Positions 51,984 to 62,946 of a stretch of DNA of 64,000 nucleotides are shown in pieces. Positions within the stretch are counted from its first letter, which is position 1. The number at the start of each line of letters is the position of its first letter. The position numbers and the translations under genes are program-made. The notes beneath the pieces are model-generated. The model was not told the origin of the DNA. It searched no databases and was given only the letters and a program-made list of their open reading frames with translations. The stretch lies in NCBI GenBank assembly GCA_009829735.1, contig CM020619.1, positions 15,443,816 to 15,507,815 on the forward strand. The letters are read 5' to 3'. This DNA comes from Pyropia yezoensis. Taxonomy: Eukaryota > Rhodophyta > Bangiophyceae > Bangiales > Bangiaceae.

Positions 51984-53027
51984 TCAGGCCTGCTTCATTG
52001 TCCCCTCCGAGTGTATGCTGCTACACAGCTCGGTCAGGGCCCGGAGTCGTAGAGCGAACGCCTCGATGGTCTCATCGGGTTCCTTGGAGGCCCGGCTAAA
52101 CTTTTCCTGGGCCAACGCAAGGGCATGGGGTTCCGCATAGATCTCAGGAAACCACGTTGTGGCCTCAGGATAACCAGTCATCGACGCCCCACCGGCGGCG
52201 CTTGTGGAATCAGGAAGGACCCGAGTGTACCGAAGCTCCGCGTCGCCCAAAAGGAAGTGAGGGATCGCATAAAGGGCCATACCCTCCGAGACCCCATTAA
52301 CATTGCTGGCCTTCACAAGCTTTCGGAGCCAAGTAAAACACCTTCAGGCCCTCCTTGCTCGTAAAATTAGGAAATCCAGCGAACGAGTATTTCATGTTGC
52401 GGGCCATACGGCCCATCTTACGTGCTTCTAGTGTCCCATGAGTGGCCTTCTTGTTCCGCAAGCGGTAGGTACGGTAATCCAGCACCCGTGCAAACCGATC
52501 ATCGGAACACCGGATTACATCTGGCCCACCGTTCGTGTCCCCAAGATTAGTCAGGTCCTCGTCGTAAAAGCTGATGACATAGTGGTCCCAGAAGAGGTCG
52601 AGGAACAAGAGGAACCACGTGAATGGTGACGACGGGCCTGGCGACGACAGGAGCTCGAACGGTTCGGACTGCTGTGATCATGTGACCTGCCCTGGCCAGC
52701 AGGGTTCTGACTCAGGGCCTGGGACACGGTGGCCGAAATCTCATCTCGAAACGTCTCCAGGGTCGAGCGAATCTCTTCGGGTCCAGTCGAAGTAGTCATC
52801 TGCTGAACCTGGGCCCCCGTCGTGGGACCCGTAACTTGACGCAAATCCTGACCCAGAAAGGCCCGAATCCCGCCCGGGGGCGCCGTACCCCCGCGAGGAA
52901 TACCAGGGGCCCCGCCTCCGCCACGGGCACCGGGCAGACTAGTCCCGCGACGATGGCCAGCAAGGGTCACGATCGTCGTGCCCGAGGGCGCACCACGGCC
53001 CCGCCCACCAGGAGAAGGGTCCGTCAT
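51984..53027 (-). pseudogene. Gag relic of a further Gypsy element (G)
   Basis: ATG 53027 (MTDPSPGGRGRG) starts a Gly/Pro-rich N-terminus with Arg/Ser tract near 52640-52700. After frameshifts the core continues: FARVLDYRTYRLRNKKATHG (52490) and GMALYAIPHFLLGDAELRY (52270), then ETIEAFALRLRALTELC (52050). Homology stops near 51985, where pol would be expected in a complete element. It compares best with the gag cores of D and B. Primer site and LTR end lie just upstream (53146-53170). Confidence 0.75.
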
Positions 53028-53145
53028 GTGGGCCTACGGCAATCGACCTAGACCAATCGGTATCCGCGACAGAGGGGTCCAAACAAGCCAAGAGCTACAA
53101 CAGAAAGAGAAGGGCTGTCCCGATACGGTAGAAGATGATGAGCCC

Positions 53146-53163
53146 TCCACTGCTGCTCCACCA
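53146..53163 (-). promoter_or_regulatory. Primer-binding site of element G
   Basis: The minus strand reads TGGTGGAGCAGCAGTGGA, one mismatch from the B/D site, four bases after an LTR end ACGCTACA (53168). Confidence 0.7.
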
Positions 53164-53167
53164 TAAA

Positions 53168-53310
53168 TGTAGCGTTCTGGCCCACGAATCCCACAACCAC
53201 ACACACACAGGAAACCATAGAAAGGACAGGAAGGAACAGGTACGAGCCCTGGCGTGGTCTGCGAGGCGAGGCGTGGGCATGACTTCGGCGTCACCTTGTT
53301 GTTGCACAGT
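53168..53310 (-). repeat. LTR fragment of element G (far boundary uncertain)
   Basis: The LTR end facing the primer site is CGCTACA, as in the A/C family. The outer boundary could not be fixed; no second copy is present in the window. Confidence 0.35.
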
Positions 53311-54135
53311 CAATAATAGAGAGCTTCGGCATGTCAGATCTCAGTGCAGATCCCAGTACTGTTTCCTGTAACGTGGCACGCCATGGCAACAAAAGTAATA
53401 TGGAGAGGTACATTGCAAGACGAGCTTCGCTCACTGACTGTACACAGCCGAAGCACGTATGGACGAACTCTCGTTATCTGCAATTGAGGCGATCAGATGG
53501 GCTGGAGTTGAAGCGCCTCTCGCTTGGTTGTCGACTTTCGTACGTCTAAGTATTCCTTTCCATCACACTTGTTAATATGTAGCTGGGTGTAAATAATCGA
53601 TCATATTGTTTGTTAAATCCTCATGTGCTTCCACTGGGACGACTCAATGCAAAATATCTCCTCATTGATCCTTCTGACCATCACGAATGTCTACGACGAT
53701 CGTCCTCCCAGAGCACGCAGCGCGACAGCCACCACGAGACCGAGAGCGCCACCGGCCAGCTGCACGCCTGGGGGGTGCAGCGATCGGGGTGTGCATCTTC
53801 GGGTCCTTTGCAGATCACATGGCCGCGCACAACGTTAGCCACACCCCCGCTCCGCGTGGCAATCACCGGTGCCCTCGAGCTGCTCACCCAAACGCTTCTC
53901 GCGGTGGGGCTGTCGCTGAGGGGAGTGTCACCTGTGAAACCGCCACCCCTATCGTTTGCCTCCCCTCCCCCCCCCCGTTCCCACGGCACCCCGCCCGTAT
54001 CGCTGGCGGTGGTTGCCGCCGTGCCCGCCCGCTGCTGGGAACGTCGCCTTGCTCCCTGCTCTTCGGTTTGCCCCCCCCCCTCGTTCCACACCTTCCCAAC
54101 CACCTTTCTGCTGCCTGCGTCACTATCTTCGAACC
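53311..54135. other. Boundary between transposon cluster and host genes; methyltransferase upstream region
   Basis: No gene recognised. C-rich pyrimidine tracts (53955-53985, 54068-54080) precede the methyltransferase ATG and are probably promoter and 5' leader. Confidence 0.45.
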
Positions 54136-55320
54136 ATGAGCCTGATGGCGGCCTTTGTTGGCGTGGCCCCCGCTTCAGCGTTTCTCAGCTCCACTGTCGG
54201 CAGATCATTGACGACGCGGCGCCATGTGAAGGCCACTCCCATGGCGCGGCGGCCCCGTCCGCCGGGGATGATGGCGGAGGACTTTGGGGAGTGGAAGAAG
54301 AAGGCGGACAAGAAGGGCTCCAAGTCCACGACCGCCGAGAAGACTAATGCGACGGTTAAGGTGGACGACGAGGTGCAATCGATTTCGGAGAACAACACTG
54401 AGTCTAATGTAACCGCGTTCCAGCCGCCAACGGTGGACACCACGGTGTTTAGGTGCGTTGGGGTTGACGGTCGATTGCCTGGCTGCAGTCGTCCGAGTGG
54501 TTGGTCTGGTTCTGGTTGGGCAGCAGGATGGGAAGTGGGATGCGAGAATCTGGGCCTGTCCTGCGTATACTTCCCTACCCTGCTGTTTGTTTTGCGGTTT
54601 CTGTGGTGCGCTTTTCTAACTGTCGCTCTGTACTGTCTGGTTTGGACGTGAGAGACTTTGGTGGTCTGCCCGGCGGCTTCCTTCCGTGTTGGTGGTGTGA
54701 CCGACGCTGACGTTCTGCCCCTGTTCTTCCCGTGTAGTGATTGGGTGGACCAGTTTGACGCCAAGCTCACGGCGGTGAAGCAAAAGGTGGCGGACGTGGA
54801 CACAGATGAAATCAAGGGCGAGACGAGCGCAGCCGCCAAGTCCTTGGTGGACAACTTTCTGGCCGGCGACTGGCTCAACCGCGGGGAGCTATGGGGCGCT
54901 CTCCAAGTCGCCTTTGTGTACATGATGCTCAAGGACCCTGGGAATCTGGACGTTGTGGTGTCCTTCTTCGTTGGCCCCGTCGTCCTCTTTGCGGGCGCAG
55001 CATTGTCGCTGAAGGGCGCCTGGGACCTCGGCCGCAAACAAATCAGCCTGTGGCCTGCACCCGTCCCCGAAGGTACTCTCCGGACTGATGGCATCTACGC
55101 GTATATCCGCCACCCGCTTTACGCGGGGCTACTGCTGGCATCCTTTGGTTATGCCTCTGCGACGATGAGTGCGGAGCGGTTTGCTCTGACCTTTGCCCTG
55201 ATGTACGCGCTGAAGAATAAGGTGGAAGTGGAGGAGAAGTTCCTGGAAGACGTGTACGGCGACGAGTTCGACGATTATGTGGAGGCGACTCCGTACAAGT
55301 TTATTCCCAAGATCTACTGA
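54136..55320 (+). CDS. ICMT/PEMT-like membrane methyltransferase, probably plastid-targeted (2 exons)
   Basis: Exons 54136-54452 and 54738-55320 give 900 nt, 299 residues; the intron (285 nt) has GTGCGT at its 5' end and GTGTAG at its 3' end, phase 2. The first ~40 residues (MSLMAAFVGVAPASAFLSS .. TRRH) look like an organelle, likely plastid, targeting peptide. A charged linker follows. The C-terminal half has three or four hydrophobic segments and the family signature: GIYAYIRHPLYAGLLL, then KVEVEEKFLEDVYGDEFDDY. These are the SAM-binding and catalytic motifs of isoprenylcysteine carboxyl / phospholipid methyltransferase-type enzymes. Substrate cannot be told from sequence. Confidence 0.85.
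54453..54737 (+). other. Intron of the methyltransferase gene
   Basis: It begins GTGCGTTGGG and ends TTCTTCCCGTGTAG, with a good pyrimidine tract. Removing it joins TTT AG to T GAT TGG and keeps the frame across both exons. Confidence 0.85.
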
Positions 55321-56059
55321 GGACTACCGCCGTGCGTGCGCCTTCTCCCTTTCATCTCTTCCCATCTCCCCCCCATCTCATCCTGGAGCTGTTGGTGTGA
55401 TCGACGAGGGCTTATTGCCCATCAGTTGCGTGGTTTGAGTGCATGCATCCTATGTGGCGAACCCATGGTGAGCCAGCGGTATGGGTAGCCGTGGCTCGTT
55501 CTGCGGCTGATGCTCGCTCGGGTTCTCGCTTTTTATTTTTTTTGGCGACTCGCTCGTCAGTCAACCATCGAGCAGCTTCTGCGAGGACTCATGCTTTGGG
55601 TGTGACGCTTTTCCTTTTTGCCAATTTGCGGGTGTGTTTCCTGTCTTGTTCCCCTAGTGTTGTGTGGGTGTGTGTACTATTTCTCCTCTCTGTTCCTGAT
55701 GCTAAATGGTCCAAGTTCACCACATGGGCGGTGGTGGTGATCCTCTCCACGCCAGCAATGTCGCTTGGGGGCTGCCTCTCAGCAAATCTCTGACCCCTGC
55801 CCCGGCGACTGTTGCCAGCATTGTCATTGTCGCCACCTAGGTGATGAGACCTTGCAGTAGAGCTTTGAAAGAAAAAAAGAACCCTGTGTCCTACTAATGT
55901 ATCGACATGAACGAAACCGGACGTGTGCGTATTAAGTCATGCACTCCACGCGCTCGCTAAAAGAGTCACTTGTCGCCGCAACCGCACTGCAAGACCAGTA
56001 AGGTCTAACCGCAAGTCGAAGCAACGTCGCCTCGAGAGGCAGCGGCAGCTGCTGGCGCA
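55321..56059. other. Convergent 3' intergenic region
   Basis: No gene seen. It lies between the methyltransferase stop (+) and the subtilase stop (-). An A-rich patch GAAAGAAAAAAAGAA (about 55868-55882) may belong to 3' end formation. Confidence 0.5.
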
Positions 56060-57403
56060 TCAGTAGTAGACATAAAATGCCGACTGAGCCCAACCATACC
56101 CCGGACGAATCGCGCCCTTGGCGTTTGTTCGCGCCCACGGGGCGTTCTTGGGGTACGTCGTGTCAGGTGTGGGCTTGGTCGTTGGCTGAGGGGTCTCGGG
56201 CGTGGGCCTCTGGGGCGCAGGTGTCGCGGTGCAGCGCTGGCCGACGAAGGACATTGGGTAGCCCGCAACCGACGGCCCCGCCTTGAGCATCGCGGCCTTC
56301 ACCTCAGGCACCGACAGGCCGGGCTGCTCCGCAAGGATGAGTGCCGCCACGCCCGCCACGTGCGGGGTGGCCATGGACGTCCCGCTCTTGATGGAATAAC
56401 TGTTGTCACCCGAAAAGTCGGAGGAGCGGATGGACGCACCTGGAGCGATGACGTCCACGCAGGTGCGTCCACGGTTGGAGAAGCTCGCAAGCCGGTCACT
56501 CGAGTCGGATGCAGCCACAGTGATGGCCTCCGCCACCCGAGCAGGGGAGGTGTTGCAGGCGTCCGTCGCCTCGTTCCCGGCGGCCACAACCGGCACAACT
56601 CCCATGCCAGCCAGGCGTTGAATGGCCACCTCCATCTGCCCTGGCCCACCCGACGCGGGCCCTCCAAAAGACATGCTCAGGATGAGGGGCGCGGCGGGGT
56701 TGGCCTGCTTACGGCCCGCCACATAGTTGAGCCCAGACGCAATGTCCACGTTGGACCCCGAGCCGGTGCTCGACAGCGCCTTGATGCACGTCAGCGTCGA
56801 TGCGGGTGCCACGCCCGCGGTGCTCCCCCCCGCAGAGCCAGCACAGTGGGTGCCGTGGCCCTGGTCATCTTCGCCCGAGGCGTACCGCGAGCCGGGCGCC
56901 GCCATGGTGCGCATGCGGCCACTGAATTCTCCGTGTGTGGAGCGGCAGCCCGTGTCAATAACAAATATCTCGGCGCCTGCGCCGCTCTTTGGGTAGCACG
57001 ACGCCGTGTTGAACTGGCCATCGAGCGGGAGGGCAGACTCGTCCACCCGGTCCAGCCCCCAAAACGAGGTGGGCGCCTGAATGACCACCGACTCGGCAGG
57101 GGCGGCACCAAGAACGCCATCGGGGAGAGAGGAAATAGATGACGCAGCGCTGCATGACGCGGTGACGTAGTTGATTGCCGCCAGGAGGACCACGTCCGTG
57201 CAGCCCGCCGCCTCGAGGGAGGCCACCACCTTGGCCCCGCACTCCGCGTCACAGTCGTCGGCCAGGGTCACGATCTTCTTCGCTGCGTCTGCGGCGGTCA
57301 CATCCGCCACAGAGGTCGTGCGGTTGGGGTTGAATTCAGCAGTCGCGACGCCAACGACGGCGGCGGTGGCGGCCAGAGCTGCCACCCGGCGGGTAAAGGC
57401 CAT
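56060..57403 (-). CDS. Secreted proteinase K-like subtilisin (447 aa)
   Basis: Serine endopeptidase of family S8. ATG 57403 has the context TACCATGG and starts a signal peptide ([20 protein letters not shown]). Residues about 30-110 form an I9-type propeptide. The catalytic triad is Asp150 (FVIDTG), His183 (QGHGTH) and Ser343 ([12 protein letters not shown]), with oxyanion Asn277 (AAGNE). The mature domain (about 112-385) has proteinase K-type spacing and several Cys. A Thr/Pro-rich linker and a short Trp/Tyr tail extend the C-terminus. The upstream open frame to 57991 is rejected as leader. Single exon. Likely zymogen secreted to wall or medium. Confidence 0.93.
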   Translation of the reverse strand: MAFTRRVAALAATAAVVGVATAEFNPNRTTSVADVTAADAAKKIVTLADDCDAECGAKVVASLEAAGCTDVVLLAAINYVTASCSAASSISSLPDGVLGAAPAESVVIQAPTSFWGLDRVDESALPLDGQFNTASCYPKSGAGAEIFVIDTGCRSTHGEFSGRMRTMAAPGSRYASGEDDQGHGTHCAGSAGGSTAGVAPASTLTCIKALSSTGSGSNVDIASGLNYVAGRKQANPAAPLILSMSFGGPASGGPGQMEVAIQRLAGMGVVPVVAAGNEATDACNTSPARVAEAITVAASDSSDRLASFSNRGRTCVDVIAPGASIRSSDFSGDNSYSIKSGTSMATPHVAGVAALILAEQPGLSVPEVKAAMLKAGPSVAGYPMSFVGQRCTATPAPQRPTPETPQPTTKPTPDTTYPKNAPWARTNAKGAIRPGYGWAQSAFYVYY

Positions 57404-60235
57404 GGTACCGAGGGGTTTAAGAGAGGTGGACGGGAAGAGAGTCTGCCCAATGCCAGCTGCAGCCCAGAAAATCCCGCACGCGCAGTCCCGGCGACCAACT
57501 GTCGTAGCGAGGGTGGGTTGCTGTTGATGGTACCGCCGCCATGGAGGACCGCCAAGCCCCCCATTCTTTATACAACCACCCCCTCTGCCTGCGGGAACGC
57601 CCGGGGGCAGGTCCGCTTGCCAGTCCACCAGCCTCCTCCCGACCGTCTGTCCCCCCACCAGAGAGCACCGGATGCCTCTCCGACTGGCCACCTGGTAGCT
57701 CAGCCGCCCGCGGGTGCGGCTCAGCCCCTGCACGGCCAGAATCCACCAACGTGCAACCCACCGCGGCACAAGTGCAGCGGCCGGACCCCTCACGACGCCT
57801 AGTCGCCAAGGTTCCCGCGAGCACGTGCAGCCGACCCCTCTGGCCTGACACTTGTGTGGCGCGCCTCCACGTAGGGACGACGTCCGCTCCAAGGAGTGGG
57901 AGGAAGCGGGATAAAACGCAGCCCGCGCTCTCTTGCTTAATCGTGCCCACTCGCTGAGCCTTGCCGGCCGCTCACCGCAGCGGTTGTCCACAGAAAATCA
58001 CCCAGTGACCTGCTGTCCCAGAGAACCCCCACCCCCCCCCCCGCACGCCGCCCCGTCAGTCTCTTCCTCGCTGTCTCCGCAGTCCACGTCCGAGACCCAC
58101 AGGGGGCACGTGGCAGCCTCATGCTCAGGTGAATCGGCTCAACACCGCGGAGGAGGTCAAACGCATGATGTAGCTCCTCCCTCCCCTCCCTCCTCCACCC
58201 TTGCCCATCCACCCCAACGGCAGCGAAGCAGGGCACCCAGTTATATTCATTGGGTTAAAATAGCAGATGCCACGCGGTTGCCGCCTCCACCTACCCGTGA
58301 CCAGGCGCGCACGGCCGGGGGGCCGTCAACTCAACGGCCTCACGCCCACGCACCCCGCCCCCGGGAGCGGGCAAGCACCGCCAGTACCTACCACCGCTCA
58401 TGGCAGCCCAGACCGCGTTTGTCACCTACTCGCAACCACCGGGACCAACACCGTCAGAGGGCGGGAGGGGGTGACGGGGAGGGGGGGGACGCGGGGAGGG
58501 GCGTCGTGGACGAGCCACGCCAGAATACGCCCGCAGATTATCGGGCGCGTTGGGCGCAAGAACGCCGTCTCAGGTCTTGAGTGCTGCGGCGTGTTCGCCG
58601 CCCACATGATCAAATCGCAGCGGGTACGGCTGTGCTTTTGCTTTGACGGGAAGGGCTTGACTTGCACAAATTTCTGGGTAAGTCAGTCGTTAACCTCGTC
58701 ACAGAACTGACGGACTTCATGTGCAGATTAGACTCGTATGTATGAAGTAGGCGTGAGTGCCGATCGCAGCGCACAGTACAGTACCCCAAACAAGTTGAAC
58801 GCGAGAATGGGAGGCACCGCGCCCGCGTGGCACGGATCTTTGTCGCGGGCCGCGCGCCTCGTACGGGGCCGGTGCCGGTGCTCATGGGTCGCCTCCCGTC
58901 CACTCCCACGGCCCGCACCACGAGGGCGGTCAACGGTTGCCGCGGGCGTCACCATGGTATTACCAGTGGGCGTCCCCCTGTCTACCTGCACCGTCGTTCT
59001 CTCCCTCCTCCCTCCCTCCCGTGTCGTCGTCCGCCCTTGACCCGCGGCCTGCTATAGCGGCTTGCTCGTGGGGCCCACGACCCGTGGTCGTCCCCGCCCT
59101 TCCTTCCCCCCCCGGGGCACCCGTCACCGACACGGCCACCTGCGCGCACCCTCTGCCGTTGCGGCTGACCGTCGCGTGCGGCTTGCGGCCGGGGCGTCAC
59201 CGCTAACCTTTTCGGCTCGTGTTTAGCCGCCACTAGTGCCCCGCCTCAGCCGGCGGACGATGTCTATTGTACCCGACGCCGCTTTCACCCTCCTCAACCT
59301 CGCCAGCCCCTGCCTTTGAACGCACCGTTCCCCTTGCAACCCCCTCTCAGCGTCATGCCAGCCATTTTGGCTGGCTGGTAGCCCGCTGTCGCGGCGGGTC
59401 GTCTGACGCCAGTTGAGCCGAGCTGTGCTGTGCTGTGCCGCCAAGCGATCCCCGTCTCCCGCCCCTCTCGTGTGGGTGCCTCGCAGGTGGGGTTGACAGG
59501 TGCGGTGTAGCGGAGGAGGTGGGATGAGGTGACCCGCCCGTTGGCCATTGACCTACCGACACCCCCTACCCTTTTGATGGTTGCCGACGCGGCTCTCGGG
59601 GCCAAGCAACTGACAAGGGGCGCAAGATGGCCAGGGTAGTGGCGGCAAGGATGTCGGGGTTGGGGCGGGGTTGGCCTTTTCCTTGGTAGCCTTCCCGCCG
59701 TATGGCGCTTGCCTTGTTGTGGCGGGGTGGAACCACGTGCACGCCACGGGTGGGCGTCGCTGCAGCATCAACCCGGCCCCCGTCGGTTTTACGACCTGGC
59801 CAGGGTAGTGAGACGCGGAGTGGAGGGGGGCCGGGGGGCTGTCGTTGGCGTGAGTGTCCGCGTCCCGGTCTGGGAGGTCAGCCGCCGTGCGGCGTGACGA
59901 CCATTGCTCGGTGCACCCCTCGACCTTTCTCGCGCCCTGGTTTGTGTTTTGGCACCCCGCCACCAGCACGGAGAACATGTCGGGCGACTTCCCGGCTCTT
60001 AACGCCTGGAGGTAGCGTGGCTTGATCAACACACTGTCAGGACCCAAGCGCTCGCCGTTGCGCATCAGCCGAGCCTGTCAACCACTTGCTCTGCGCTTGC
60101 TTTTCTTTGTCGTCGACACCCTCCACCCTGCCCGTCCTAAATCCCCAGCTCGACGACCTCCCCTTGCCTTCCTTTTTGGCACCACGACCGTGCGCCTCCC
60201 TCCATTGCACGGCCACCACCGTCACGGACGCCACC
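57404..60235. other. Divergent upstream region between subtilase and secreted-protein genes
   Basis: No credible gene in 2.8 kb. It has C-rich and G-rich patches (58028-58043, 58477-58498, 59105-59117) and short open frames of biased composition. It presumably contains both promoters. Confidence 0.5.
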
Positions 60236-61465
60236 ATGCCGTCCCTCCGACGGCGCCGACCTGCCGCGGGACTCGCAGCGGTTTTTGCAACGGCCGCCGT
60301 GGCAGCTGGTGTCGTGACGTCTGCGCCATTGGCGCACGCGGCAACGCTACTGCCCGTCGCGTCGGCGGGCGGTGAGGAGCTGCACACCAACGCAGCAGCG
60401 CATCACTACTACAACGACCCCTACCGCCGTGGTTCATCATGCCGGTGGGTGAGAGGCGTCTATCGATGCAGTCAGACCTACGGCAACCAGAAGTCGTATG
60501 GCAACCAAAGGTCATATGGAAATCAGGCTGTCCCTGACAGAGCTGTATCATCGGGATCGGGGGGGCGTGATGATCCCGCGGTGCCCTATGAACAATCAAG
60601 CTACTCGGCCTTGACGAACTCCCCGGCAAACGACAACCAGAACCAGAGGTGGTCCAGCAACGATGGAGACCCAGTGACCGACTCGGCGGACGACGACCAG
60701 AGGTGGGCAGGCAACGATGGAGACCCAATGACCGACTCAGCGGACGATGACCAGAGGTGGGCAGGCAATGACGGAGTCCCTGATGAAGTGGCGGAGGAAG
60801 ATTCGGTCTCGAGCATTCCCCAGGCCGCGCCCGCGTCATCGCCTGCTTCTGCTGGCGCGTCACCCGGCAAGAGCGCATCGTGCTTCACCAATGCAGTCTG
60901 GGATGACTTTGTCGCCCGCTCCGACGCTGTTTTGGCGGACTACGGTGTGTCAGCGACTGGGCGGTCCTACTTTGGTGACCACGTCGCGTCCATGACGAGA
61001 CGCTACACCGATCCCGACTTGAGCTGCCTCACTGGCCACCACCCGTACCGGTCTATGGGCAGCTGGGCGGCTGTGGCGCGCTTTGTGGATGGCGGCCAAG
61101 CGGAAAGTGTGTATACGGACACTGTCGAAGACCTTTCGAAGCGCGACGGCGACTTTAGCGACAGCGACAGCGATGACGATGACTTCCGTGGCGTTGAGCG
61201 AGCAGCCGCCGCCGTGACGAAACCCGTCACCACTGCCTTTCGCCGCACACGCAGGCGCCGCAGGTCTTCCATTTCGTGCGAATCCCGTGCGCTCTCCTGC
61301 GAGTCGTCGGGGTGGACGTATGGATGCACAAGCCGAGCGTCGTGCTGCTGCCCGCAGTACTGCGACAGCTACTTTGCGTCGGTCTTTGCGCCGCTGGATA
61401 TTGCTGGTTCAGCCGTCAGGCGGAGTGTGGGAGGGTGCTGTGCGAAGAGCTTTTGTGTCGGTTAG
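60236..61465 (+). CDS. Secreted acidic repeat and Cys-rich protein, unknown function (409 aa)
   Basis: ATG 60236 (CCACCATGCC) starts an Arg-rich signal peptide, RRRRPAAGLAAVFATAAVAA, with cleavage likely after AHA near residue 35. Three near-identical YGNQ units follow (about 80-98). Two 18-residue repeats, QRWAGNDGDPMTDSADDD, plus a partial third lie at about 137-190. A middle globular part (CFTNAVWDDFVARSDAV, about 222-300) has few repeats. An Asp/Ser tract and Arg run precede a Cys-rich C-terminus (CESRALSCESSG, SCCCPQYC, GGCCAKSFC). The layout suggests an extracellular-matrix or cell-wall protein; I know no named family. Confidence 0.72.
   Translation: MPSLRRRRPAAGLAAVFATAAVAAGVVTSAPLAHAATLLPVASAGGEELHTNAAAHHYYNDPYRRGSSCRWVRGVYRCSQTYGNQKSYGNQRSYGNQAVPDRAVSSGSGGRDDPAVPYEQSSYSALTNSPANDNQNQRWSSNDGDPVTDSADDDQRWAGNDGDPMTDSADDDQRWAGNDGVPDEVAEEDSVSSIPQAAPASSPASAGASPGKSASCFTNAVWDDFVARSDAVLADYGVSATGRSYFGDHVASMTRRYTDPDLSCLTGHHPYRSMGSWAAVARFVDGGQAESVYTDTVEDLSKRDGDFSDSDSDDDDFRGVERAAAAVTKPVTTAFRRTRRRRRSSISCESRALSCESSGWTYGCTSRASCCCPQYCDSYFASVFAPLDIAGSAVRRSVGGCCAKSFCVG
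60644..60805 (+). repeat. 54 bp coding tandem repeat (18 aa units)
   Basis: Units begin at CAG 60644, 60698 and 60752, each opening CAGAGGTGG. The first two are nearly identical; the third diverges after 27 bases. The period keeps the reading frame. Confidence 0.85.
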
Positions 61466-62700
61466 CATGTTACTTGGGTATAGAGTGGGAGGGGACGGGG
61501 GGGGGACGTGCTGGTGTCGACACCCGTCGGAGGGTTTGTCGCGGCAGCAGGGGTGGCGATGACGTGGCTGCCCGCGGCGGTCGCGACGGCCATTGCCGCC
61601 GCCAGCGCCCTGGGGGGGAAAGAGTCCGGTCGAGCAGACGGTGGGGCGTTGGTGGTCCGCGGCGGCCGGTTGCGGTGGCGGAGGGCAACGGCAGTGTGGG
61701 TGGGCGAGGTGTTTGGGGAGGGGGTACGGGGAGGGGGTTGTGCCCACACTTGCGCCCCCGCGGGCGACCGCGGCGACGATGAGGGCCAAGGTCACCGTAT
61801 TGCCTGAGGGTCTGTGGGGGCGGCGGCCACCCCCCCCCTACCCGCTCCTTTCATCTCTCAACCTTTTTTTTGCGCTTCAAACCCCTCCCGCGTGGTTTGC
61901 GGTACGCCATTCCGAGACTGGCCCCGCCGCCCCCCGTCTACGACATATATGCACCGCACCGTTAGGAGGTGAGGACGCCGTTCGGGGAGCGTGACCTCGC
62001 CAGAAAAGCCAGGATTTGCGCTGTGGGCGGCGGAGGCTCCCGCGGTGCCGGTGCCCTACAGCCACGCAACACCTCTCCCACCTCCCAGGTGGTCGACCTA
62101 CTCACCGACTGGCCTCACCAGCCGCTGCTGCTGCAGGCGACCCACCCCCCCCCGGCAATGTCAATGCCGCCCGTCGCGCCATTCTCGGTTGGTCCGACGT
62201 TGGGTAGGTCTCACCAGGTTCCCGCCCCCCCCCGCCCCCTTCCCCTTCCTCCACCCACTGACGGTACCCATCCTTTCCCCCCCAACAATCCTTCCCGCCC
62301 CGCACGCCCCTCTCCCCCTGACGGTTCTTCCTCCCCTTCGTCCCGACGTCCTCCCGCCACCCCGCCCCAACCTTCTCCTCCCTCATTACCATGTACTGTA
62401 CTACATATGAGTGGGATGGACGCAGAGTGGCCTACGAGCCAGGCCGCCAGGCCGTCATGGGAAAAAACGTGAGCCTCCACTGCCCTAAACTTTAGCGGCC
62501 AGCATGGTGCGTCGGCCACTCCAGCAGGATGACCGTAGCTCGCTACTGGCCAACGAGCGAACCAGCAGGATGACCGTGCTCGAACGAGCGAACCAGTGGC
62601 GGGCCGCCACTGCCGCCCCCACTGCAACCGCTGCGGCCGCCAAGGCCACAGACGGCGGGTTGAGGGGTTGACAGGGACGCGGCGGCGGCGGTACCAGGCC
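61466..62700. other. Intergenic, no gene seen
   Basis: It covers the 3' side of the secreted-protein gene and the 3' side of cactin. It contains long pyrimidine and G-runs (61814-61830, 62221-62245) with low-complexity open frames only. Confidence 0.5.
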
Positions 62701-62945
62701 AGATCACCTCGACACTTCTCGTCACTTCTCGTCACTTCTCAACACCTCTCGGCACTCCTCACCGCTTCTAGCCACTTCTCGGCACTGGTCGACACTCCTC
62801 GACACTTCTCGGCACTTCTCGCCACCTCTCGACACTCCTCGACACTTCTCGTCACTTCTCGGCACTTCTCGGCACTTCTCGGCACTGCTCGGCACTTCTC
62901 GGCACCTCTCAGCACTCCTCACCGCTTCTCGGCACTTCTCGGCAC
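62701..62945. repeat. Decamer minisatellite, ~24 copies of GGCACTTCTC
   Basis: The 10 bp unit (G/A)(G/A/T)CAC(T/C)TCTC recurs with strict 10 bp spacing for about 245 bp. A longer-range order is visible: ACCGCTTCT occurs at 62761 and 62921, 160 bp apart. It ends two bases from the cactin stop codon, so it lies in the cactin 3' UTR, where it reads as GAGAAGTGCC units. Confidence 0.92.
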
Positions 62946-62946
62946 T

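Noticed and set aside
57404..57991. N-terminal extension of the subtilase to 57991
   Set aside because: The extension is Arg/Gly/Trp-rich leader; ATG 57403 has a better context and starts a clean signal peptide.
60086..60235. Earlier start for the secreted repeat protein at 60086
   Set aside because: ATG 60236 has a Kozak-like context and is followed directly by a signal peptide; the extra 50 residues would bury it.
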